Below are positions 37,501-48,303 of a stretch of 64,000 nt of DNA, piece by piece. Numbering within the stretch: position 1 is the first letter of the stretch; each line of letters begins with the position of its first letter. The stretch is taken from assembly GCA_028622995.1 (NCBI GenBank), contig JAJQJQ010000002.1, positions 7,378,001 to 7,442,000 on the forward strand, read 5' to 3'. Below the pieces are notes generated by a model. The model saw nothing but the letters and a program-made list of their open reading frames with translations, had not been told where the DNA came from and did not search any database. The stretch comes from Panagrolaimus kolymaensis. Lineage: Eukaryota > Nematoda > Chromadorea > Rhabditida > Panagrolaimidae. The position numbers and the translations under genes are program-made.

Positions 37501-38364
37501 GTTCGAATTTTCTTAAAACATTTATCTAGCCCAACAACACTGTAAAGCATCGAGGTTTTTTATTTTCCCTTCATCAAATTTTTCATCCAAACTATGTTTT
37601 ATTTGTTTTGGATTTTAAGTAAATTCATAAACTATTTTTTTTGTTCGAATTTTCTTAAAACATTTATCTAGCCCAACAACACTGTAAAGCATCGAGGTTT
37701 TTTATTTTCCCTTCATCAAATTTTTCATCCAAACTATGGTTTATTTGTTTTGGATTTTAAGTAAATTCATAAACTATTTTTTTTGTTCGAATTTTCTTAA
37801 AACATTTCTCTAGCCCAACAACACTGTAAAGCATCGAGGTTTTTTATTTTCCCTTCATCAAATTTTTCATCCAAACTATGTTTTATTTGTTTTGGATTTT
37901 AAGTAAATTCATAAACTATTTTTTTTGTTCGAATTTTCTTAAAACATTTATCTAGCCCAACAACACTGTAAAGCATCGAGGTTTTTTATTTTCCCTTCAT
38001 CAAATTTTTCATCCAAACTATGTTTTATTTGTTTTGGATTTTAAGTAAATTCATAAACTATTTTTTTTGTTCGAATTTTCTTAAAACATTTTTTCTAGCC
38101 CAACAACACTGTAAAGCATCGAGGTTTTTTATTTTCCCTTCATCAAATTTTTCATCCAAACTATGTTTTATTTGTTTTGGATTTTAAGTAAATTCATAAA
38201 CTATTTTTTTTGTTCGAATTTTCTTAAAACATTTCTCTAGCCCAACAACACTGTAAAGCATCGAGGTTTTTTATTTTCCCTTCATCAAATTTTTCATCCA
38301 AACTATGTTTTATTTGTTTTGGATTTTAAGTAAATTCATAAACTATTTTTTTTGTTCAAATTTT

Positions 38365-39240
38365 ATTAAAACATTTCTCTAGCCCAACAACACTGTAAAG
38401 CATCGAGGTTTTTTATTTTCCCTTCATCAAATTTTTCATCCAAACTATGTTTTATTTGTTTTGGATTTTAAGTAAATTCATAAACTATTTTTTTTGTTCG
38501 AATTTTCTTAAAACATTTCTCTAGCCCAACAACACTGTAAAGCATCGAGGTTTTTTATTTTCCATTCATCAAATTTTTCATCCAAACTATGGTTTATTTG
38601 TTTTGGATTTTAAGTAAATTCATAAACTATTTTTTTTGTTCGAATTTTCTTAAAACATTTCTCTAGCCCAACAACACTGTAAAGCTTCGAGGTTTTTTAT
38701 TTTCCCTTCATCAAATTTTTCATCCAAACTATGTTTTATTTGTTTTGGATTTTAAGTAAATTCATAAACTATTTTTTTTGTTCGAATTTTCTTAAAACAT
38801 TTCTCTAGCCCAACAACACTGTAAAGCTTCGAGGTTTTTTATTTTCCCTTCATCAAATTTTTCATCAAAACTATGTTTTATTTGTTTTGGATTTTAAGTA
38901 AATTCATAAACTATTTTTTTTGTTCGAATTTTCTTAAAACATTTCTCTAGCCCAACAACTCTGTAAAGCATCGAGGTTTTTTATTTTCCCTTCATCAAAT
39001 TTTTCATCCAAACTATGGTTTATTTGTTTTGGATTTTAAGTAAATTCATAAACTATTGTTTTGTTCGAATTTTCATAAAACATTTATCTAGCCCAACAAC
39101 ACTGTAAAGCATCGAGGTTTTTTATTTTCCCTTCATCAAATTTTTCATCCAAACTATGTTTTATTTGTTTTGGATTTTAAGTAAATTCATAAACTATTGT
39201 TTTGTTCGAATTTTCTTAAAACATTTATCTAGCCCAACAA
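38365..39240. repeat. ATTAAAAC-ACTCTG-CATAAAAC module, copy 1
   Basis: A run of about six monomers starts with ATTAAAAC at 38365 and ends with an ACAACTCTG monomer that has ATGG and CTATTGTTTTG, then CATAAAAC (39074), a type A monomer and a second CTATTGTTTTG. ATTAAAAC to CATAAAAC is 709 bp. It also contains two adjacent GCTTCGAGG monomers and a private TTCCATTCATC. Confidence 0.78.
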
Positions 39241-40209
39241 CACTGTAAAGCATCGAGGTTTTTTATTTTCCCTTCATCAAATTTTTCATCCAAACTATGT
39301 TTTATGTGTTTTGGATTTTAAGTAAATTCATAAACTATTTTTTTTGTTCGAATTTTCTTAAAACATTTCTCTAGCCCAACAACACTGTAAAGCATCGAGG
39401 TTTTTTATTTTCCCTTCATCAAATTTTTCATCCAAACTATGGTTTATTTGTTTTGGATTTTAAGTAAATTCATAAACTATTTTTTTTGTTCGAATTTTCT
39501 TAAAACATTTATCTAGCCCAACAACACTGTAAAGCATCGAGGTTTTTTATTTTCCCTTCATCAAATTTTTCATCCAAACTATGTTTTATTTGTTTTGGAT
39601 TTTAAGTAAATTCATAAACTATTTTTTTTGTTCGAATTTTCTTAAAACATTTATCTAGCCCAACAACACTGTAAAGCATCGAGGTTTTTTATTTTCCCTT
39701 CATCAAATTTTTCATCCAAACTATGTTTTATTTGTTTTGGATTTTAAGTAAATTCATAAACTATTTTTTTTGTTCGAATTTTCTTAAAACATTTTTTCTG
39801 GCCCAACAACACTGTAAAGCATCGAGGTTTTTTATTTTCCCTTCATCAAATTTTTCATCCAAACTATGTTTTATTTGTTTTGGATTTTAAGTAAATTCAT
39901 AAACTATTTTTTTTGTTCGAATTTTCTTAAAACATTTATCTAGCCCAACAACACTGTAAAGCATCGAGGTTTTTTATTTTCCCTTCATCAAATTTTTCAT
40001 CCAAACTATGTTTTATTTGTTTTAGATTTTAAGTAAATTCATAAACTATTTTTTTTGTTCGAATTTTCTTAAAACATTTCTCTAGCCCAACAACACTGTA
40101 AAGCATCGAGGTTTTTTATTTTCCCTTCATCAAATTTTTCATCCAAACTATGTTTTATTTGTTTTGGATTTTAAGTAAATTCATAAACTATTTTTTTTGT
40201 TCGAATTTT

Positions 40210-41090
40210 ATTAAAACATTTCTCTAGCCCAACAACACTGTAAAGCATCGAGGTTTTTTATTTTCCCTTCATCAAATTTTTCATCCAAACTATGTTTTAT
40301 TTGTTTTGGATTTTAAGTAAATTCATAAACTATTTTTTTTGTTCGAATTTTCTTAAAACATTTTTTCTAGCCCAACAACACTGTAAAGCATCGAGGTTTT
40401 TTATTTTCCCTTCATCAAATTTTTCATCCAAACTATGTTTTATTTGTTTTGGATTTTAAGTAAATTCATAAACTATTTTTTTTGTTCGAATTTTCTTAAA
40501 ACATTTCTCTAGCCCAACAACACTGTAAAGCATCGAGGTTTTTTATTTTCCCTTCATCAAATTTTTCATCCAAACTATGGTTTATTTGTTTTGGATTTTA
40601 AGTAAATTCATAAACTATTTTTTTTGTTCGAATTTTCTTAAAACATTTCTCTAGCCCAACAACACTGTAAAGCATCGAGGTTTTTTATTTTCCCTTCATC
40701 AAATTTTTCATCCAAACTATGTTTTATTTGTTTTGGATTTTAAGTAAATTCATAAACTATTTTTTTTGTTCGAATTTTCTTAAAACATTTCTCTAGCCCA
40801 ACAACTCTGTAAAGCATCGAGGTTTTTTATTTTCCCTTCATCAAATTTTTCATCCAAACTATGGTTTATTTGTTTTGGATTTTAAGTAAATTCATAAACT
40901 ATTGTTTTGTTCGAATTTTCATAAAACATTTATCTAGCCCAACAACACTGTAAAGCATCGAGGTTTTTTATTTTCCCTTCATCAAATTTTTCATCCAAAC
41001 TATGTTTTATTTGTTTTGGATTTTAAGTAAATTCATAAACTATTGTTTTGTTCGAATTTTCTTAAAACATTTATCTAGCCCAACAACACT
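40210..41090. repeat. ATTAAAAC-ACTCTG-CATAAAAC module, copy 2
   Basis: Same end-to-end markers as copy 1: ATTAAAAC at 40210, ACAACTCTG near 40.80 kb and CATAAAAC at 40920, a span of 710 bp. It lies 1,845-1,846 bp, or 13 monomers, after copy 1. It lacks the GCTTCGAGG monomers, so the interior differs. Confidence 0.78.
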
Positions 41091-41216
41091 GTAAAGCATC
41101 GAGGTTTTTTATTTTCCCTTCATCAATTTTTTCATCCAAACTATGGTTTATTTGTTTTGGATTTTAAGTAAATTCATAAACTATTTTTTTTGTTCGAATT
41201 TTCTTAAAACATTTCT

Positions 41217-42357
41217 CTAGCCCAACAACACTGTAAAGCATCGAGGTTTTTTATTTTCCCTTCATCAAATTTTTCATCCAAACTATGTTTTATTTGTTTT
41301 GGATTTTAAGTAAACTCATAAACTATTTTTTTTGTTCGAATTTTCTTAAAACATTTATCTAGCCCAACAACACTGTAAAGCATCGAGGTTTTTTATTTTC
41401 CCTTCATCAAATTTTTCATCCAAACTATGTTTTATTTGTTTTGGATTTTAAGTAAATTCATAAACTATTTTTTTTGTTCGAATTTTCTTAAAACATTTTT
41501 TCTGGCCCAACAACACTGTAAAGCATCGAGGTTTTTTATTTTCCCTTCATCAAATTTTTCATCCAAACTATGTTTTATTTGTTTTGGATTTTAAGTAAAT
41601 TCATAAACTATTTTTTTTGTTCGAATTTTCTTAAAACATTTTTTCTAGCCCAACAACACTGTAAAGCATCGAGGTTTTTTATTTTCCCTTCATCAAATTT
41701 TTCATCCAAACTATGTTTTATTTGTTTTGGATTTTAAGTAAATTCATAAACTATTTTTTTTGTTCGAATTTTCTTAAAACATTTCTCTAGCCCAACAACA
41801 CTGTAAAGCATCGAGGTTTTTTATTTTCCCTTCATCAAATTTTTCATCCAAACTATGTTTTATTTGTTTTGGATTTTAAGTAAACTCATAAACTATTTTT
41901 TTTGTTCGAATTTTCTTAAAACATTTATCTAGCCCAACAACACTGTAAAGCATCGAGGTTTTTTATTTTCCCTTCATCAAATTTTTCATCCAAACTATGT
42001 TTTATTTGTTTTGGATTTTAAGTAAATTCATAAACTATTTTTTTTGTTCGAATTTTCTTAAAACATTTTTTCTGGCCCAACAACACTGTAAAGCATCGAG
42101 GTTTTTTATTTTCCCTTCATCAAATTTTTCATCCAAACTATGTTTTATTTGTTTTGGATTTTAAGTAAATTCATAAACTATTTTTTTTGTTCGAATTTTC
42201 TTAAAACATTTTTTCTAGCCCAACAACACTGTAAAGCATCGAGGTTTTTTATTTTCCCTTCATCAAATTTTTCATCCAAACTATGTTTTATTTGTTTTGG
42301 ATTTTAAGTAAATTCATAAACTATTTTTTTTGTTCGAATTTTCTTAAAACATTTTTT
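41217..42357. repeat. Tetramer higher-order repeat, two units (570 bp)
   Basis: Units 41217-41786 and 41787-42357 each contain a TAAACTCATAAAC monomer (C junction), a type A monomer, a CTGGCCC monomer and a T monomer. TAAACTCATA lies at 41311 and 41881, and TCTGGCCC at 41501 and 42071, both 570 bp apart. The second unit is one base longer because a T rather than a C junction follows. A single CTGGCCC monomer near 39.80 kb may be the source. Confidence 0.9.
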
Positions 42358-42770
42358 CTAGCCCAACAACACTGTAAAGCATCGAGGTTTTTTATTTTCC
42401 CTTCATCAAATTTTTCATCCAAACTATGTTTTATTTGTTTTGGATTTTAAGTAAATTCATAAACTATTTTTTTTGTTCGAATTTTATTAAAACATTTCTC
42501 TAGCTCAACAACACTGTAAAGCATCGAGGTTTTTTATTTTCCCTTCATCAAATTTTTCATCCAAACTATGTTTTATTTGTTTTGGATTTTAAGTAAATTC
42601 ATAAACTATTTTTTTTGTTCGAATTTTCTTAAAACATTTTTTCTAGCCCAACAACACTGTAAAGCATCGAGGTTTTTTATTTTCCCTTCATCAAATTTTT
42701 CATCCAAACTATGTTTTATTTGTTTTGGATTTTAAGTAAATTCATAAACTATTTTTTTTGTTCGAATTTT

Positions 42771-43919
42771 ATTAAAACATTTCTCTAGCCCAACAACACT
42801 GTAAAGCATCGAGGTTTTTTATTTTCCCTTCATCAAATTTTTCATCCAAACTATGTTTTATTTGTTTTGGATTTTAAGTAAATTCATAAACTATTTTTTT
42901 TGTTCGAATTTTCTTAAAACATTTTTTCTAGCCCAACAACACTGTAAAGCATCGAGGTTTTTTATTTTCCCTTCATCAAATTTTTCATCCAAACTATGTT
43001 TTATTTGTTTTGGATTTTAAGTAAATTCATAAACTATTTTTTTTGTTCGAATTTTCTTAAAACATTTCTCTAGCCCAACAACACTGTAAAGCATCGAGGT
43101 TTTTTATTTTCCCTTCATCAAATTTTTCATCCAAACTATGGTTTATTTGTTTTGGATTTTAAGTAAATTCATAAACTATTTTTTTTGTTCGAATTTTCTT
43201 AAAACATTTCTCTAGCCCAACAACACTGTAAAGCATCGAGGTTTTTTATTTTCCCTTCATCAAATTTTTCATCCAAACTATGGTTTATTTGTTTTGGATT
43301 TTAAGTAAATTCATAAACTATTTTTTTTGTTCGAATTTTCTTAAAACATTTCTCTAGCCCAACAACACTGTAAAGCTTCGAGGTTTTTTATTTTCCCTTC
43401 ATCAAATTTTTCATCCAAACTATGTTTTATTTGTTTTGGATTTTAAGTAAATTCATAAACTATTTTTTTTGTTCGAATTTTCTTAAAACATTTCTCTAGC
43501 CCAACAACACTGTAAAGCTCCGAGGTTTTTTATTTTCCCTTCATCAAATTTTTCATCCAAACTATGTTTTATTTGTTTTGGATTTTAAGTAAATTCATAA
43601 ACTATTTTTTTTGTTCGAATTTTCTTAAAACATTTCTCTAGCCCAACAACTCTGTAAAGCATCGAGGTTTTTTATTTTCCCTTCATCAAATTTTTCATCC
43701 AAACTATGGTTTATTTGTTTTGGATTTTAAGTAAATTCATAAACTATTGTTTTGTTCGAATTTTCATAAAACATTTATCTAGCCCAACAACACTGTAAAG
43801 CATCGAGGTTTTTTATTTTCCCTTCATCAAATTTTTCATCCAAACTATGTTTTATTTGTTTTGGATTTTAAGTAAATTCATAAACTATTGTTTTGTTCGA
43901 ATTTTCTTAAAACATTTAT
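42771..43919. repeat. ATTAAAAC-ACTCTG-CATAAAAC module, copy 3
   Basis: ATTAAAAC at 42771, ACAACTCTG near 43.65 kb and CATAAAAC at 43765 enclose two extra monomers relative to copies 1 and 2 (994 bp). It includes GCTTCGAGG and GCTCCGAGG monomers like copy 1. It is preceded 285 bp upstream by another ATTAAAAC (42486), a local dimer. It runs into the 156 bp monomer block. Confidence 0.78.
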
Positions 43920-46900
43920 CTAGCCCAACAACACTGTAAAGCATCGAGGTTTTTTATTTTCCCTTCATCAAATTTTTCATACAAACTATGGTTTATTTGT
44001 TTTGGATTTTAAGTAAATTCATAAACTATTTTTTTTGTTCGAATTTTCTTAAAACATTTTCTTAAAACATTTTTTCTAGCCCAACAACACTGTAAAGCAT
44101 CGAGGTTTTTTATTTTCCCTTCATCAAATTTTTCATCCAAACTATGTTTTATTTGTTTTGGATTTTAAGTAAATTCATAAACTATTTTTTTTGTTCGAAT
44201 TTTCTTAAAACATTTCTCTAGCCCAACAACACTGTAAAGCATCGAGGTTTTTTATTTTCCCTTCATCAAATTTTTCATACAAACTATGGTTTATTTGTTT
44301 TGGATTTTAAGTAAATTCATAAACTATTTTTTTTGTTCGAATTTTCTTAAAACATTTTCTTAAAACATTTTTTCTAGCCCAACAACACTGTAAAGCATCG
44401 AGGTTTTTTATTTTCCCTTCATCAAATTTTTCATCCAAACTATGTTTTATTTGTTTTGGATTTTAAGTAAATTCATAAACTATTTTTTTTGTTCGAATTT
44501 TCTTAAAACATTTTCTTAAAACATTTTTTCTAGCCCAACAACACTGTAAAGCATCGAGGTTTTTTATTTTCCCTTCATCAAATTTTTCATCCAAACTATG
44601 TTTTATTTGTTTTGGATTTTAAGTAAATTCATAAACTATTTTTTTTGTTCGAATTTTCTTAAAACATTTATCTAGCCCAACAACACTGTAAAGCATCGAG
44701 GTTTTTTATTTTCCCTTCATCAAATTTTTCATCCAAACTATGTTATATTTGTTTTGGATTTTAAGTAAATTCATAAACTATTTTTTTTGTTCGAATTTTC
44801 TTAAAACATTTCTCTAGCCCAACAACACTGTAAAGCATCGAGGTTTTTTATTTTCCCTTCATCAAATTTTTCATACAAACTATGGTTTATTTGTTTTGGA
44901 TTTTAAGTAAATTCATAAACTATTTTTTTTGTTCGAATTTTCTTAAAACATTTCTCTAGCCCAACAACACTGTAAAGCATCGAGGTTTTTTATTTTCCCT
45001 TCATCAAATTTTTCATCCAAACTATGGTTTATTTGTTTTGGATTTTAAGTAAATTCATAAACTATTTTTTTTGTTCGAATTTTCTTAAAACATTTCTCTA
45101 GCCCAACAACACTGTAAAGCATCGAGGTTTTTTATTTTCCCTTCATCAAATTTTTCATCCAAACTATGGTTTATTTGTTTTGGATTTTAAGTAAATTCAT
45201 AAACTATTGTTTTGTTCAAATTTTCTTAAAACATTTATCTAGCCCAACAACACTGTAAAGCATCGAGGTTTTTTATTTTCCCTTCATCAAATTTTTCATC
45301 CAAACTATGTTTTATTTGTTTTGGATTTTAAGTAAATTCATAAACTATTTTTTTTGTTCGAATTTTCTTAAAACATTTCTCTAGCCCAACAACACTGTAA
45401 AGCATCGAGGTTTTTTATTTTCCCTTCATCAAATTTTTCATCCAAACTATGGTTTATTTGTTTTGGATTTTAAGTAAATTCATAAACTATTTTTTTTGTT
45501 CGAATTTTCTTAAAACATTTCTCTAGCCCAACAACACTGTAAAGCATCGAGGTTTTTTATTTTCCCTTCATCAAATTTTTCATCCAAACTATGTTTTATT
45601 TGTTTTGGATTTTAAGTAAATTCATAAACTATTTTTTATGTTCGAATTTTCTTAAAACATTTATCTAGCCCAACAACACTGTAAAGCATCGAGGTTTTTT
45701 ATTTTCCCTTCATCAAATTTTTCATCCAAACTATGGTTTATTTGTTTTGGATTTTAAGTAAATTCATAAACTATTGTTTTGTTCGAATTTTCTTAAAACA
45801 TTTATCTAGCCCAACAACACTGTAAAGCATCGAGGTTTTTTATTTTCCCTTCATCAAATTTTTCATCCAAACTATTGTTTATTTGTTTTGGATTTTAAGT
45901 AAATTCATAAACTATTTTTTTTGTTCGAATTTTCTTAAAACATTTCTCTAGCCCAACAACACTGTAAGGCATCGAGGTTTTTTATTTTCCCTTCATCAAA
46001 TTTTTCATCCAAACTATGTTTTATTTGTTTTGGATTTTAAGTAAATTCATAAACTATTTTTTTTGTTCGAATTTTCTTAAAACATTTCTCTAGCCCAACA
46101 ACACTGTAAAGCATCGAGGTTTTTTATTTTCCCTTCATCAAATTTTTCATCCAAACTATGTTTTATTTGTTTTGGATTTTAAGTAAATTCATAAACTATT
46201 TTTTTTGTTCGAATTTTCTTAAAACATTTATCTAGCCCAACAACACTGTAAAGCATCGAGGTTTTTTATTTTCCCTTCATCAAGATTTTCATCCAAACTA
46301 TGGTTTATTTGTTTTGGATTTTAAGTAAATTCATAAACTATTTTTTTTGTTCGAATTTTCTTAAAACATTTCTCTAGCCCAACAACACTGTAAAGCATCG
46401 AGGTTTTTTATTTTCCCTTCATCAAATTTTTCATCCAAACTATGTTTTATTTGTTTTGGATTTTAAGTAAATTCATAAACTATTTTTTTTGTTCGAATTT
46501 TCTTAAAACATTTCTCTAGCCCAACAACACTGTAAAGCATCGAGGTTTTTTATTTTCCCTTCATCAAATTTTTCATCCAAACTATGGTTTATTTGTTTTG
46601 GATTTTAAGTAAATTCATAAACTATTTTTTTTGTTCGAATTTTCTTAAAACATTTCTCTAGCCCAACAACACTGTAAAGCATCGAGGTTTTTTATTTTCC
46701 CTTCATCAAATTTTTCATCCAAACTATGGTTTATTTGTTTTGGATTTTAAGTAAATTCATAAACTATTTTTTTTGTTCGAATTTTCTTAAAACATTTCTC
46801 TAGCCCAACAACACTGTAAAGCATCGAGGTTTTTTATTTTCCCTTCATCAAATTTTTCATCCAAACTATGTTTTATTTGTTTTGGATTTTAAGTAAATTC

Positions 46901-48161
46901 ATAAACTATTTTTTTTGTTCGAATTTTCTTAAAACATTTATCTAGCCCAACAACACTGTAAAGCATCGAGGTTTTTTATTTTCCCTTCATCAAATTTTTC
47001 ATCCAAACTATGGTTTATTTGTTTTGGATTTTAAGTAAATTCATAAACTATTTTTTTTGTTCGAATTTTCTTAAAACATTTTCTTAAAACATTTTTTCTA
47101 GCCCAACAACACTGTAAAGCATCGAGGTTTTTTATTTTCCCTTCATCAAATTTTTCATCCAAACTATGTTATATTTGTTTTGGATTTTAAGTAAATTCAT
47201 AAACTATTTTTTTTGTTCGAATTTTCTTAAAACATTTTCTTAAAACATTTTTTCTAGCCCAACAACACTGTAAAGCATCGAGGTTTTTTATTTTCCCTTC
47301 ATCAAATTTTTCATCCAAACTATGTTTTATTTGTTTTGGATTTTAAGTAAATTCATAAACTATTTTTTTTGTTCGAATTTTCTTAAAACATTTTCTTAAA
47401 ACATTTTTTCTAGCCCAACAACACTGTAAAGCATCGAGGTTTTTTATTTTCCCTTCATCAAATTTTTCATCCAAACTATGTTATATTTGTTTTGGATTTT
47501 AAGTAAATTCATAAACTATTTTTTTTGTTCGAATTTTCTTAAAACATTTATCTAGCCCAACAACACTGTAAAGCATCGAGGTTTTTTATTTTCCCTTCAT
47601 CAAATTTTTCATCCAAACTATGTTTTATTTGTTTTGGATTTTAAGTAAATTCATAAACTATTTTTTTTGTTCGAATTTTCTTAAAACATTTATCTAGCCC
47701 AACAACACTATAAAGCATCGAGGTTTTTTATTTTCCCTTCATCAAATTTTTCATCCAAACTATGGTTTATTTGTTTTGGATTTTAAGTAAATTCATAAAC
47801 TATTTTTTTTGTTCGAATTTTCTTAAAACATTTTCTTAAAACATTTTTTCTAGCCCAACAACACTGTAAAGCATCGAGGTTTTTTATTTTCCCTTCATCA
47901 AATTTTTCATCCAAACTATGTTATATTTGTTTTGGATTTTAAGTAAATTCATAAACTATTTTTTTTGTTCGAATTTTCTTAAAACATTTTCTTAAAACAT
48001 TTTTTCTAGCCCAACAACACTGTAAAGCATCGAGGTTTTTTATTTTCCCTTCATCAAATTTTTCATCCAAACTATGTTTTATTTGTTTTGGATTTTAAGT
48101 AAATTCATAAACTATTTTTTTTGTTCGAATTTTCTTAAAACATTTTCTTAAAACATTTTTT
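43920..48161. repeat. Block 11: monomers lengthened to 156 bp by a 13 bp duplication
   Basis: Nine monomers have CTTAAAACATTTT written twice in tandem, making them 156 bp (143 + 13). The first copy begins at 44048, 44346, 44502, 47070, 47226, 47382, 47822, 47978 and 48134. The duplication always lies at monomer position 129 and is always followed by a TT-CTAG junction, so it most likely arose once and spread. Between 44.7 and 46.9 kb the array returns to ordinary C/A monomers. Companion markers are ATGTTATATTTG and CATACAAAC. Confidence 0.92.
46942..47693. repeat. 752 bp five-monomer higher-order repeat, unit 1
   Basis: Three consecutive 156 bp monomers start at 46942, 47098 and 47254. A monomer at 47410 with ATGTTATATTTG and one ordinary monomer follow. 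The second 156 bp monomer also has ATGTTATATTTG and the first has ATGGTTTA. The total is 752 bp, and the next unit starts at 47694 with the same pattern. Confidence 0.9.
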
Positions 48162-48303
48162 CTAGCCCAACAACACTGTAAAGCATCGAGGTTTTTTATT
48201 TTCCCTTCATCAAATTTTTCATCCAAACTATGTTATATTTGTTTTGGATTTTAAGTAAATTCATAAACTATTTTTTTTGTTCGAATTTTCTTAAAACATT
48301 TCT
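47694..48303. repeat. 752 bp higher-order repeat, unit 2 (partial, four monomers)
   Basis: The first four monomers match unit 1 in length (156, 156, 156, 142) and markers: ATGG in the first, ATGTTATATTTG in the second and fourth. The fifth monomer is replaced by a C-type monomer with CATACAAAC (48362). The first monomer has a private CACTATAAAG near 47,707. Confidence 0.88.

Larger units (their letters stand above)
34542..43919. repeat. Block 10: A/C/T mix with GCTTCGAGG and CTGGCCC markers
   Basis: About 66 monomers. AAGCTTCGAGG replaces AAGCATCGAGG near 35.13, 35.27, 37.12, 37.27, 38.69, 38.83 and 43.37 kb, with GCTCCGAGG near 43.52 kb; the change creates a HindIII site. Other markers are TTTAGGATTTT near 35.62 and 36.19 kb (570 bp apart, one tetramer), GTTTTAGATTTT near 34.62 and 40.02 kb, ACAACTCTG near 38.95, 40.80 and 43.65 kb, and ATTAAAAC at 38365, 40210, 42486 and 42771. 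Oddities include CGAAATTTTTT near 35,991 and CATAGATG near 36,414. Confidence 0.83.

Noticed and set aside
34626..40024. TTTTAGATTTT at 34.6 and 40.0 kb as a 5.4 kb-spaced duplication
   Set aside because: The next one or two monomers are similar, but the order soon differs and only one private marker is shared, so it is too weak to call.
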